64,000 nucleotides of DNA from Phocoena phocoena (GCF_963924675.1 NC_089232.1:40676659-40740658), one strand, 5' to 3'. Shown: positions 23,803-35,800, counted from the first letter of the stretch. A program made the numbers and translations. Notes: a model not told the origin generated them from the sequence alone.

Positions 23803-24222
23803 AAGACTGATGAACAGGGGGCTTCCCTGGTGGTCCAGTGGTAAAGAATTCACCTTCCAATGCAGGGGTCCCAGGTCGATCCCTGAGAACTAAGATCCCA
23901 CGTGCCGCACGGCAACTAAGCCCACGCGCCACAACTACTGAGCTCCTGTGCCTCAGCTAGAGAGCCTGCGTGTCGCAAACTACAGAGCCCATGTGCTCTG
24001 GAGCCTGCACGCCACAACTAGAGAGCGAAAACCTGCACGCCACAGCTAGAGAGAAGCCCGTGCACCACAGCGAAAGATCCCACATGCCTCAACGAAGATC
24101 CTGCGTGCTGCAAGTAAGACCCGACGCAGCCAAAGATAAAAATAAATATATAATTTTTAAAAAGGCATTAGATGAAAAAAAAAAAAAAGGCATTAGATGT
24201 TTAAAAAAAAGACTGATGAACA
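23803..24222 (+). mobile_element. Long-body tRNA SINE (CHR-2-like) with 14-bp TSD
   Basis: The body (23817-24208) begins 'ggggcttccctggtggtcca'. After the tRNA-like head it carries repeated 'ccacaactactgagc'-type modules, ends 'gacgcagccaaagataaaaa' and has a complex A-rich tail. AAGACTGATGAACA is duplicated perfectly at 23803-23816 and 24209-24222. In the tail the 16-mer AAAAAGGCATTAGATG occurs twice (24159-24174 and 24184-24199), an unusual internal duplication. The 106-codon frame through this region is read-through of the SINE. Confidence 0.94.
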
Positions 24223-24408
24223 TGGTGGATAACAGATTTTTGTTATTATACGACAGCATACAATGTGATAAGACTGTTTTTCTTTTATGAGAAATAAAAT
24301 GATGGTTTCCAAAGAGGAATTCCAATTATCAATTTATTCAAATATATGCATAAGCTCCTGAAAGCTTCTGAAAGTCATATTTGTTTAATTGTAAAAGTTC
24401 TAGACTTC

Positions 24409-24573
24409 ATTTTTTCCTTCATTCTTTCTTTCCTTCCATCTTTTAATTCCTTTCTTTTGCTTTATCCTTTGCTCTCTTTTTTCTTTTCCTTCTCCTTTTT
24501 CTTCTCCTCCTCCCCCTCCCTTCTGCCTCTTCTCCTCTCTCTCCCTTTCTCCTTCTCTCTCTCTCTCTCTCAT
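24409..24573. repeat. Polypyrimidine tract ending in (CT)n
   Basis: About 165 bases almost entirely C and T on the plus strand, ending in a pure CT run (24555-24571). Long pyrimidine tracts of this kind are simple-sequence expansions and can form triplex (H-DNA) structures. The two Arg/Glu/Lys-rich minus-strand frames over it are low-complexity artefacts. Confidence 0.95.
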
Positions 24574-26560
24574 CCATAGCTTCAACACCAAAACAGTTCA
24601 AAAAGGCATTGCCTGATTGAATCACAAAGTCCACCAGTTGACTTTTAGGGAAGAGGAATTTTCAGAATGATTTCATTTCAGGAACATGACACTGTACTTT
24701 CACTGTTTTCATAAAGCTTTTACTTAGTCTTCCCTTTGAATGGAATACCACCAAGTTGGATAGATATGGTTCTGTCTACTGAAAGTTTACAACATATCCA
24801 GAAACTTAAAACTCCCCATCTTGGTTAACCAAAGAAGATTAATTGAATATTTTTCAACCAACATTTCTTAATCTCCTGATTTGAAACGCAAGTTTTGAGC
24901 TAGGCATGACATTTGACTAGAAATATGGCAACTTTGTCACCACAATGCTGATCATTCCACTGTCCTGCTCAGGGATGAAATGAACAAAGATATTAGGGTT
25001 GGAAGCATGATGCTTCCTGGCTATTTGTTGCACCCATCTCACTCCACTGGGTACTTCAAGCGAGGAAGTCTTGTGGAGTGTGGAAATAATAGAGACATAT
25101 CATGGGCACTTTACAATTCAGAAAGCCATTCAAAAACACCCACCATGCAATTAAGCTGTTTATTTTTATTTTCAGTCTATTAGAATTGGTAGAATATTTT
25201 CATTCTAGCAGCACTGTGTCAGTGAGGCCACAGGGTAGAGTGAGAGGGTTTTTACAGCCACCAGCTTCTGAAAAGGATTTACTTTCTCCCCTGCCCACTC
25301 CACATCCATGAAATTAAATGATTATTTACATGTTTGTTTTCACAAAGATAATGAATTGTTCACTGACTACTGCCTTATCCTTCTGCCTCCATCCTCTTAG
25401 CAAGTATTTTAAAAGTTAAGCTTTGTTTCCTATAAATGGTGTTATTAAATCACAGAAAAAGCTCTTTTTCAAGAGCTTGTTGGGTAGTTGTAAAGACAGC
25501 CCTAGGGCTCTCTCTGTGAGCTCCAGAAAAGATGTGGTGAGAGGTTTCACAGCTAGTTGCTTTTTCTCTCCTAAAATATATATCATTGTTTTTAAAACTA
25601 AATTTGTTTAGTTACATATGTATTTGCTCCAAAGGAGACTCTGTCATGTTGAAAATCCATCCAAATATCTTCTACTTCATCTGATGGTTCAAGGTATAGC
25701 TTCAAGGTATAGCTTCTTATCTCTGCTGATAAGAGAATAAAATTTCTGGTTCTCCTCTTTGAAGATTCAAACCAAAGCTACTTCCTAGTAACAGCCTTCT
25801 CAGAATCAACTATCAGAAGTCACTCTTGAAGAATTCCCCTTCAACTGTCATAAAGAAAAATTCTAATATTAATGGCAGGCACCTTGCTTATCTAACCCCC
25901 TATTCCTATTCTCTCCTGCTCCCTGGGTTAAACCCACTGTTTCCAACAAGCAGATAGTCCCCCCTTCAGGTCAAGTTCAACTTGCTTCTGAGCTTTTATT
26001 CTCTGCTGTACCACTCTTTCCTTCACTCCTTCTTCCTGATTTCTCAGCTTATAGAAATCTCACTTTCCTCAAAAACAAATTCTATTTTCACTTAAATTCA
26101 AACAAACAAAAGAAACAAACCAATCAATGAACAAGCAACTTCCCTGATTACTCCAAGGGCCAAACTGCCCTTTCTCTCAATGGCTTACTCTAGTACATGG
26201 GGTCGTAAAATATCACATTTATGGAATTCTTTGCCTTGTTCTCTGATTATTTCCTTTGTGAACACATTCTGTATGTCAGTAAGGACAGGGAATCTGTTGA
26301 CTCTTGCCTGATGTTTTTTAACTTGCCTGCTGCCTAAGGTAGAGCTGGACAAACAGAAGACATTTAACAAATACTTTTCAACTCAATAAGTGGATATTTA
26401 CCTTAACTGTTAGAATATTTACCCCGCGATTAATTTTATTTTTTAGAAATTAAAATAATCTGAATTATATAGCAGGGGTTGTTCACCTTACATCAAATGT
26501 GTCCCTGTGGATAGCTCCTCTTTGCCTTTTCTTCCCATTAAAGTCTGGTATAATTTTTAA
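24574..26560. other. Unrecognised sequence
   Basis: No exon, RNA gene or repeat that I can defend. A short direct repeat (TTCAAGGTATAGC) occurs at about 25689-25701 and 25702-25714. Open frames are 69 codons or fewer. Confidence 0.4.
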
Positions 26561-26654
26561 AATAATAGTATTTTTATTATGAGATAATTCAAACACACAG
26601 AATAGAAAAATAAATACTGAGACTTAATTATGCAGTTTTAACAAATAAAAATAT

Positions 26655-26890
26655 TAAACACTCACTACACGCTAAGCATTCTTCTATGAATTTTTACATA
26701 TATTGACACATCATATTCTCAGAACACCCCTATGATGTGCTACTGTTATTACCATTCCACATTTTCTGAGTGAGCATGGAGTTGTTAAATACTTTGCATA
26801 AAGTCACACAGATTGTAGGTTGCAGGGGGCAAATGTGAACCAAAGCATTCTGGTTCAGAACCTGTGCCCATGATTCCATCCTATACTACC
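26655..26890 (-). repeat. MIR SINE relic, antisense
   Basis: A nearly full-length antisense MIR pattern: 'ctaagcattcttctatgaat', 'cccctatgatgtgctactgt', 'taaagtcacacagattgtag', and the terminal block 'ttcagaacctgtgcccatga' in the expected order. Ancient mammalian tRNA-derived SINE, not active. Confidence 0.75.
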
Positions 26891-28582
26891 TTTTCACCTT
26901 GCCTTTCCATTAAATCCTAACATTATAGAACATTTACTGTGGACTTTAAAAAATATTCCCACTATGAACACTTTTCCAATCCTATTTCACTGACTTTCTC
27001 TGCTGTGATGACAGTAATTATTAATTCAATGTTTATCAATCGCATGTGTTTTTGTGCTTTTGCTTGTGGACTTATATTTACTTTTGTGCTTATATTTATA
27101 GACTATTATTTTGGAATGGTTTTATAGTTTATGTAAATATGTGGCAATTGCCTCGATTTTATTCAATGTGTTTTTAAAAGTTTATCTTCATTGGCATATA
27201 TACCCTTGTTCCTCATTTTAACTGTTTTCTAGTGCTCCATGATAAATATACCATGAATTTCCTGTTCATGGACATTTGTATTGTTTCTAGATTTCTGAAG
27301 AAAGAAACAGTGCTACAACGAACATTCTTATATATGTCTCCTTTAGTTCATGTGCTTGACTTATTTTAGGGAATATAACTAGTGTATACCGTCACTCAGT
27401 GCAGGGCATGAGATTTGGTCAAGTGGCTTTCCAAATTATTGTACCAGCTTGTATGCTTCTATGCCCACTAGATTACATGAGAGTTCCTGTTTCTCTACTT
27501 TATTGCCAACATAGATGCTCTTAGGCCTTTTACTTTTCTTGGTCTCAGGAGTGTGAAATTGTCTCATTATTTAATATTTACATTTCAGGATTACCTGTTG
27601 AAGCTCAGGTTCTTTTCATAAGACCTACATTCAGATTTCTTCTCCTGTCAAACGCCATTTCAGTTCTCTGCTCATTTGTCTTTTTTATTAAATCGCAGAA
27701 GTTATAGGTTGTTAATAATAAACTCTGATTTCTATTAAATTTTTAAAATATCTCTTCAGCTTGGCTGCTTTTAACTTTGTATTTGGCTTCTTTCATAATA
27801 CAGATATTTAAAAATTATGTGTGGTCGATTTATCAGTTGTTTTTGTTACAGTGTGTACAATTCAGTGGGCTTTGGTATATTCACAAACACGTGCAACCGT
27901 CACCACAGTCAATTTCAGTACTTTTTATCACCTCAAAAAGAAACCCTATACCATTTAGCTACCAATTCCTATGCCTCAGTCTCCCATCACTAAGAAACTT
28001 TCTATAGATTTCCCTGTTCTGGACTTTTAGGTGAACTGAATGATATAACATGTGGTCTTTTGTGACTTGCTTCTTTCACTTAGCATATAGTTTTCAAGGT
28101 TTATCCATATTATAGCAAATATAATTTATTCATTCCTTTTTATAGTAATAGTCCATGGTATAAATATACTAAATTTTGTTAATCCATTTGTCCATTGATG
28201 GGCATTTGGGGTGTTTCCACATTTTGGCTATCATGAATGACGCTGCTATAGACATTCATGTATAAGTTTCAGTGTGAACATGTTTTAATTTCACATATTT
28301 GGGAATGGAATTTCTGAGTCATTTGGTAATTGTAGACTGAGTTGGGAAGTATTCTCTCCTCTTTACTTTTTGAATGAGGTTACGAAAAATTGGCATTAAT
28401 TCTTTAAATGTTTGGTAGAATGTAGTGGTGAAGCCATCTGGGCCTGAGTTTTTCTTTGTGGGTAGGTTTTTGACTACTGCTTTAATATCTCACTTGCTAT
28501 AAATCTATTCACATTGTCTATTTCTTAAGTCAGTTTTGGTGTTTCTTTTTTAGGAATCTGTCCAATTCATCTAATTTGTTGG

Positions 28583-28915
28583 TGTACAATTGTTTTGTTT
28601 TAGTTTATTTATTTATTTTTGGCTGCACTGGGTCTTCGTTGCTGCTTGCAGCCTTTCTCTAGTTGCAGCAAGCGGGGTCTACTCTTCGTTGCGGTGCACG
28701 GGCTCTCGCTGCACAGGCTTCAGTAGTTGTGGCACATTGGCTCAGTAGCTGTGGCTCACAGGCTCTAGAGTGCAGGTTCAGTAGTTGTGGCGCATGGGCT
28801 TAGCTGCTCCGCTGCATGTGGGAATCTTCCCGGACCAGGGCTCGAACCTGTGTCCCCTGCATTGGCAGGCAGATTCCTAATCACTGCGCCACCAGGGAAG
28901 TCCTGTACAATTGTT
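28583..28915 (-). mobile_element. Long-body tRNA SINE (CHR-2-like), antisense, 12-bp TSD
   Basis: The body (28595-28903) reads on the minus strand from 'ggacttccctggtggcgcag', through repeated 'ccacaactactgaacctg' modules, to a TAAA-repeat tail. TGTACAATTGTT is perfectly duplicated at 28583-28594 and 28904-28915. Inserted into the antisense L1. Confidence 0.95.
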
Positions 28916-30672
28916 AATAGTAGTTCTTTGTAATCCTTTTTAAATTTCTGTAGGGTCAGTAGTAATGTCTTCTCTTTCATTTCTAATAATTTGATTCTTA
29001 TCTCTTTTGTTCTTGGCAATCTATCTAAATATTTGTAATTTTTTTTTATCTTTTAAAAGAACCAGCTTTGGTTTTATCAATTTTCTCTATTTTTCCTAGC
29101 CTTTATTTCATTACTTTTTGCTATTTTCTTTTTTATTTCATTCCTTCTGCTTTCTTTTGGTTCAATTTGCTCTTTCCAGTGTTTGAGGATGGAAGTCTAT
29201 GGTATTCATTGGATGTATTTCTTCTTAATATAGACACTTACAGCTAAATATTTCCCTCCATGCCCTGCTTTAGCTGCATCCCATATGTTTTCATATGCTG
29301 TATCTTCATTTTCACTACTCTCAAGGTACTTTCTAATTTCCCTTCTGATTTCCTCTTCAATTCATTGGTTGTTTAGGAGAATGTTGTACAATTTCCACAT
29401 TTTGTGAGTTTCCCAAATCTTCCTGCTATTGATTTCTAATTTTATTACATTGTGGTTGTAGAACATACTTTGTATTATTTCTATCCTTTTAAATTTACTG
29501 AAGTTTGATTTATTGCTAGTTTATCCTGGAGAATGTTCTGTGTGCACGTGGGATGACATATACCCTGTTGTTGTTAGGGTTGGTATTCTATAGGTGTCTA
29601 TTAGGTCTAGTTGGTTTACAGTGTTCAAGTCTTCTATTTCTTTTGTTGATCTTCTGTTTGTTCTCTCCATTAGTGAGAGTTGGGTATGGAAGTCTCCAAC
29701 TATTTTGCATTTTGGTGTTCCGTTGTTAGATGGCATATATATTTATAAGTATTATATCTTTTTTAATGGAGTGACTCTTATCACTATAGAATATCTCTAT
29801 TTCTGGTAATATTTTTGTTTGAAAGTCTATTTTTTTCTGATATCATCATAAGCACTTCAGTTTTCAATCACTATTTCTTCTAATATTTTTTCTATTCCTT
29901 TCTCTCTCTCCATCCGATACCTCCATTATGTGTACACTGGTGTGCTTAAAGATGTTCCACATTTCTCTGAGATGGTCTTCACTTTTTTCAATTCATTTTT
30001 CTCGTTTTTCAGCTTGCATAATCTTTATCAATCTATCTTCAAAATCACTTATTCTTTTCTCTGCCAGTACAAATCTACCATTAAGCCACTCTAACGAAGT
30101 CTGTAATTTCTCTTTCTGTATTTTAAAAATTTCTGCCTCTTTACTGGTAATCTCTTTTTGATGCAATATTGTAATCATACCTTCCTTTACTTCTTTAATG
30201 ATTTCCCTTAATTCCATGAACATGTTTATAATGGCTAAAGTCCTTTTCTCATAAATTCAGAATCTGCTCTGTCTCACAAGTAGTTTCAGTTGCTTTCATT
30301 GTTTCCTTTATATGAGTCATAGTTTTCTATTTCTTTACATACTCATAATATTTTGTTGAAAGTTGGCATTTTAGATAATATATTGTAGAAATTTTGGGTA
30401 CTATCTTCTACTGCCCCCTCCCCCACATCCCGCTGGGGTTATTGTTATTTGCTTGTTTATGTGTTTAGCAACTGATTAGAGTTATTTCAGTGTCATCTCC
30501 TCTACCTCCCCTCCAGTGTTCAGCCTCTGATGTTGTTCCTTGAGGATGCTCAGGTTTGGATATGCCCACAGTCACCCAGGGATGACAGTGGCATTGGTTG
30601 GAGTCTCTCCCTTTCTTTCCCTGACCACATTCAGCAGGTAAACTCCACTAACTGACAGCTGATTATTGCATT

Positions 30673-30910
30673 TAATAATACCTGGGGGGCTTCCCTGGTG
30701 GCGCAGTGGTTGAGAGTCCGCCTGCTGGTGCAAGGGACATGGGTTCATGCCCCGGTCCGGGAAGATCCCACATGCCGCAGAGCAGCTGGGCCCGTGAGCC
30801 ATGGCCGCTAAGCCTGCGCGTCCGGAGCCTGTGCTCCGCAACGGAAGAGGCCACAACAGTGAGAGGCCCACGTACAGCAAAAAAAGTAATAATAATAATA
30901 ATACCTGGGG
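30673..30910 (+). mobile_element. CHR-type SINE with 15-bp TSD
   Basis: The body (30688-30895) has the standard head 'ggcttccctggtggcgcagt', the B-box-like GGTTCATGCCC (one change from the usual GGTTCGTGCCC, as expected from CpG decay) and a tail mixing A residues with TAA units. TAATAATACCTGGGG is duplicated at 30673-30687 and 30896-30910. The TAA units in the tail merge with the TSD, so the exact right edge is ambiguous by a few bases. Inserted into L1 5'UTR sequence. Confidence 0.94.
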
Positions 30911-31700
30911 TATAAATTGCTCTATAAACTAATGTATTCAAATTCTGGCTCCTTTGAATGAATAATTTCTGAAGTTAGTGTTTGATTTTTGTTCTGATCA
31001 TTGGAGGGCTCTTCCAGCTTTACTACTCCCTGGTTCTCTTCTGCAAACTAGTTGGCCTACAGTTTAGCCTGTGTCTTGAATCTCCTCTCAATTGCCTTTC
31101 ACCACTTCTACTGTTTTTGAGAGTACTATTAGGCTTGAATTCCTTCACTCTAGTTTGCAAAAGAAAGTTCCTTAGGAAGAGATGAAGAGCTATTTGTTTT
31201 ATGGCAGGTTTGTCGTCTCTCCCCAGGTAAAAATCTCTGAGCCAGGGCTATGGATTTGAATATAGGGAAGATTGCAAGTTTCTCTCTGAGGTCACCTTCA
31301 TTCTAAGAACCAAGAATGCCATGAAGGAGGGGGCAGAAATATGAGATTCTTTCAGCTGGCCTTTCCTGGTGTGGAACCATGGCCTCGTGAGCCAGGGAAA
31401 GAGTGATCATGGTCTCAGTGGAGCCTCCTTTCCACGGTGGAGGCTGGACATAAGAAAGAGTCCCTACTTCTCAATTGCACTGGCCTAGAACTTAGCCTCA
31501 GCAATAAGAAACTTGGAGTAGGATGAAAAATTATGAAATCCTGCCCCTCCCAGGAAGAAAGCCTTTCCTCTGAGTGCTGAGGAGAGAGAGTATCCTGTAT
31601 TCTTGGCATCACCAGTCTGGAGTGGAATCTCCATCTCACTGAACTAAGAATAGGGGAGATAGAGACCAATTTTGGTTCAGGTATCACACATTCTCATTTT

Positions 31701-34380
31701 TCTTACCAAATTTGGTAGATATTATTGAATAGATGCTTTGTCATATGTCATTCACTCATAACACTTTCTAGAGGCTTTATTATTTTTTTTAACAGCTTTC
31801 AACAGTTTCACTGGGAGTCAGCCAACATAATTCCTCATAAATCACACTGGAGGTTGACCTCCTAGCCCATGTTAATATTTGTGTTTTACAGATTTCTCAG
31901 ATACTTCAGAGTCTGAATTGCAGATGGTTAGTAGGAAAAATAAATGCTTAACAACTAGATGCACACACACAGACAATTGAGTGAATTGACCTGGTTGATA
32001 ATCAGTCAATTAAATCAAACTAGTTTTGCTGTATTTGCCTCTTTAAGAAAATCATTTTCCAAACTAGGCAGTTATCTTGTGACATATTTTATAGTATATT
32101 TCAATAATATCTCATTTATCTAGTAGCTATTCATCCAATAAGTTCTTTTCGGTATACACCTGAGAAACAGGAAATACTGGTCTTAAGTAGTCAAATGAGA
32201 TGCTATAAAATTAGTGTACTAAATGTTATGCCATTTTCATAGACAACATGTCAGACACTAGCTGCTATTTTAGAATAAATTTTACCAAATGTGGTTTTCC
32301 AGTCCAAAGGTGAGAGGCACATTAAAGGAGTAGAGCTACTAGAGGAAGCACACTGACAGAAGTGATGAACAAGAGTAGATTAAAAAATTATAAAGCACAA
32401 ATAAAAAAAACCCAAACAGACTGCCATCTATACATTGAAATGTCCTGAGTACATCACAGAATTAATTAAAACACAGTGAGTGATTGACTTTATGAGTGAT
32501 TAAAGAACATTTAGTATACTCTAAGGAAATGAGGATACTTTAGAAATATTTCAATCAAAAATAGTTAAAATAAGACATGTAAGTGTTTAAGAGGGAGCTT
32601 TAGTTGTATGCAAGAGTAGAAAGAGGAGTTTATGTTTCCATAACAGCTGTAATATGAGGCACTTCTATGTATAATGGAAAAGCCAACATGGGCTTGTTTT
32701 GGAACATACCAGTTAGGCTTTTGGACAGACGCTAGATGAATATTTGTACAGTGAGTGAATTAAAGGATAAACCGATTAATTAACCTAAGCTGTTAAGATA
32801 CTTAGAAATTTAAACTATTAAGATTTTTAGAGTCTAACAGACTTGACTTATGGTAGACCTTGATATTCACAAGGGTTGCAGCACATGGCGATTGCACGCG
32901 CCGTGGACCTGTGCAGGTCAAACATCTCAGCCATCACCAATATTGTCACTTCAAGCTTTAATGCTTTCAAAAGTTTTTGGCTAAGTACATTCACTTTTTT
33001 CCTGACTTCTTTACATCTGTCATCAAGACAAACAATCGACGTTCTTGACGTTCTTTCTGAGAACTTTTATTTTCTTTCTTTTTCTTTTCATACTAAGAAA
33101 GGGTTTATCATACACTGTAACAGACGGAGAACAACTGAGCCTTCGGGCAACTGGCTAATCCCAGTCCCTGAGGATGTAACCAGATCTCATACAAACCTCA
33201 TCTGAGTCTGAGATTTTTAAGCAAGGAGGTGGAATGCACCTGGGTTCAGACATTAGGGACACAAAAATATGAAGGTAGTAAGACAGCATTCAGAGAGAAG
33301 ACAAGTGCAGAGACCAAACCAGTGGTCCAAACAACTAGTCCACTCTCCTAAATTCGGGCTGAGAGTGTAAACAGTTCAGAAGTGAGGGAGAATACGGGGT
33401 GGCTCAACAGGAGAAAGAGCCTGGATTTCTTGAGGAATGGCAGTTTGAATCAAACCCATTTCCTATGTGCCCGTGACTGTATCCAGGATTACTCCTAAAC
33501 TTTGTGAGGTGAGTACAAGAATAAATATGGAGACCCACACAGGAAACACCTAATATTTAAAAGTCATAAATCAAGCCAACAAACTGTCAAGTAACATGTT
33601 CTATCCTCTTACCTTGAGAAATATACCTTCACGATGATCTAAAAACCTAAATCTGAATTTAGGGTTCTTGAGTTCCTGGAAGTTCCACAGACCATGACGG
33701 TGTAGGGATGTGAGCCAGTCCACAGTTCATGGCCCTGACCAGCTCCTTTTTTTCTCTCTCTGACCCCTGCTTTCTCCTACACTATTAGAAGCCCCAGTGT
33801 ACCTGGTGGGACATCCCAATGCATGCAGCTAAGTTCCAACCATATTCCATACCAACAATGCCTCACTGGCCATCCCTCAGGCCTAGAAGTATATACACCA
33901 GTGGTTGGGGACTTCAGAATCCTGGTAACTGGAGCCCTCAATAAAAAGGGGGCTTGTTGCCTTAGCCTCAAAACCTCCTCCCGCTCAGGGGAAATGCATG
34001 AGCTGAGAGAGCTAGAGCAAGACCCTCTAAAGCCCAGGGTGAGGCAAGGGCCCTCTCTCCCATACCCAAGGGTAGTACTGGCTGTGACTGCTAATCCAGA
34101 TAACATAGGAGTCCTTCATTCTTCATGTCTTTTTAAGTGCATCACTATGGACCTAGGTTGGATACCGCAACTCTGCGTAAGTTGAAAAAGAGAGCAGAAT
34201 TAGGAAAACCTTAACACGATGGTAAATATTTCTCCCTTCATTCTTTAAACTTGCTCCTGGGAGAATTATTAGGATTCATAGAAAACTTTAATTTCTTTTG
34301 ATTTTCTCGGTATCTGTTTTCCAAACATCTCTTACCAGCAATTTCATTATATTTTAATGAGCTTCAACAACTATAGAATG
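31701..34380. other. Unrecognised sequence, possible old repeat at 33770-34180
   Basis: No named repeat or exon. 33777-34106 (minus) and 33823-34185 (plus) both hold open frames of 109-120 codons in a GC-richer segment. Overlapping open frames on both strands point to composition rather than coding, and the segment may be an old LTR-like or other interspersed repeat. The 109-codon plus frame at 32876-33205 has no recognisable family. Confidence 0.4.
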
Positions 34381-34389
34381 ATTGTTTAC

Positions 34390-34495
34390 AGAAAACTCTT
34401 TGAAGGCAAGAGCTGTCTTATTCATCTTTTGCAGCCCCATCTCATTGCTCGGGTCCTCACACGAGAGATGCTCAGTAAATATCTGTTGAACACGG
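34390..34495 (+). mobile_element. LINE-2 3'-end relic
   Basis: L2 3'-terminal phrases in order: 'ctctttgaaggcaagagctg', 'cttattcatcttttgcagcc', and 'gatgctcagtaaatatctgt' followed by 'tgaa'. Confidence 0.7.
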
Positions 34496-34900
34496 TGGCA
34501 GCTCTGAGCCAAAGATCAAAATGTGAGCAAGGATGCATTTCTGTATTTCCTTGTTTTTGTGGCAAGAGAGTGTCTACTTGGAATAAAGTGAAACATTCAA
34601 TTATATATTGCTTGAGAACCTCATTTTTTTGGAAGGAAGCATGCTTGGTGCACTGAGAGTAGTTGGGAATCGATATCAGGGTGTAGACGGCTGGTCATCA
34701 CAATTGTAAAGGTATATACAGGGGCCATTCCACAATTAGACCATGTCCACCTGTATAGGTAAACCAAGGAGGACAAGCAGGCTGAGTAGTCATTGAGCCT
34801 GGGCCTCTCCTTTATGGAGAAGAGAGAACTAAGGAGGTCAGTTCTCCCCTGGGCAAGCAGGGAAACAAGGTATCATTTTGAATGTCTGCTCTTTTGCAGT

Positions 34901-35215
34901 CTAATTATTCGGAACATCGTAGAGGCCGCAGCCGTCAGGGACATTTCCGAAGCGAGTGTTTTCAATGCCTATGTGCTTCCCAAGCTGTATGTGAGACTGC
35001 ATTACCGCGTGAGCCGTGCCATTCACAGCAAGGTAGTCAGGAATCGTTCTCCGGAAGCCGGGAAGGCCTGAACACTTCCACCCCTACTTAGACCTGCAGG
35101 TGCTGCCCCACGACCACCACCAAAGCCCATGTAAGGAGCTAAGTCCGTAAAGACTAAAGAAATACTGTCCCCTGGAAAGACAATAAAGTGGAAATTATAC
35201 TAAAAAAAAAAAAAA
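34901..35215 (+). pseudogene. RPS26: Ribosomal protein S26 processed pseudogene, 5'-truncated
   Basis: RPS26 is a small-subunit (40S) ribosomal protein of 115 residues. Homology starts at about residue 39 (34901) and runs in one frame through '[19 protein letters not shown]' to the natural stop TAA at 35132-35134. The RPS26-like 3'UTR, an AATAAA signal (35182-35187) and a 14-A tail (35202-35215) follow. Lack of introns plus poly(A) marks a retrocopy. The first 38 codons are missing, as expected from 5' truncation. An in-frame TGA at 35069-35071 replaces Arg95, and the cysteines at 74 and 77 (zinc ligands in the family) both read Arg. The D60 position reads Asn and K70 reads Arg. No frameshift is present. 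The sequence just 5' of the homology (34890-34900) looks like a splice acceptor but is probably host DNA. I found no clear TSD. The 92-codon open frame here starts in unrelated upstream DNA, so expression as ribosomal protein is not expected. Confidence 0.93.
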
Positions 35216-35339
35216 GCACTTTCTATGTGTCTAGCACCACAAGAATTATGCTTTACACCATAAGCAATTTTGTTTTTCAGAAAAAAACAGAGCCATTGTA
35301 GACCCCAGTTGATGAGAGCTGATTTGTGAAGAAAATTGA

Positions 35340-35560
35340 ATCTAGGCCTTGAAAGTTAGGTAAAATTTAATGAGGTAGTGGAGAGAGAAAGGAATAGTCC
35401 AAGTGAAGGGAGTACACGACATGAGAATGAGGTTCAAGTGCGTATTTCAGGTGTAGGAAGGAGCTCATAGACTAGTCTGTCTATAGCAGAGGGTGTTGTA
35501 GGAAGTACCTACAGATGAAGGGATTGGAATCATATCGTGAAACTTCATAGTCTGAACTCA
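35340..35560. repeat. Ancient interspersed repeat (family unnamed)
   Basis: The text 'ggccttgaaagttaggtaaa', 'agtccaagtgaagggagtac' and 'gagaatgaggttcaagtg' follows the order of a long mammalian repeat also present at 43755-44310. I do not recall the family name with certainty. Confidence 0.5.
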
Positions 35561-35639
35561 GGGTTTAAATTTAACACATTTCATTCTAACACCCTGACAG
35601 ATCAGAATGCCTATTTTTATTTAATGATTAGACACTTAC

Positions 35640-35800
35640 ATACTATTTGTTTCCTAAGCATTTAACAAATACTAAGCCATTTACACCTCATAACAACCCT
35701 ATAAGGGCTTTCATAATCCCTATTTCACTAACGAGGGAACTGAAATACAGAGAGATTAAGTAATTAGCCTTACACAACATGTTGCCTTGCAAACTAGACG
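35640..35800 (-). repeat. MIR relic, antisense
   Basis: Ordered antisense MIR phrases: 'acaaatactaagccatttac', 'ctcataacaaccctataagg', 'actaacgagggaactgaaat', 'acagagagattaagtaatta'. Confidence 0.8.

Larger units (their letters stand above)
27180..31700 (-). mobile_element. Long decayed LINE-1 tract, antisense, 3'UTR to 5'UTR
   Basis: On the minus strand the order is 5'UTR (about 31700-30230), ORF1 coiled-coil part (about 30223-29900; the 76-codon frame 29993-30223 includes 'MFMELREIIKEVKEGMITIL'), ORF2 endonuclease/RT (about 29800-28365; frame 29521-29736 includes 'DFHTQLSLMERTNRRSTKEI'), then ORF2 end/3'UTR text (28360-27180). The ORF2 C-terminal junction near 28340-28365 seems deleted, and 27180-27600 may belong to a second copy. 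Two SINEs interrupt it (28583-28915 and 30673-30910). No frame is intact. Confidence 0.78.

Noticed and set aside
23817..24208. CRISPR-like array from repeated 'ccacaact' modules
   Set aside because: The modules are the internal structure of a known SINE type in a mammalian genome; spacing and sequence are not CRISPR-like.
24400..24634. Arg/Glu/Lys-rich charged protein on the minus strand
   Set aside because: It is the translation of the polypyrimidine tract.
33777..34185. Overlapping 109- and 120-codon frames on opposite strands
   Set aside because: Open frames on both strands of a GC-richer patch suggest composition. No protein family is recognised on either strand.
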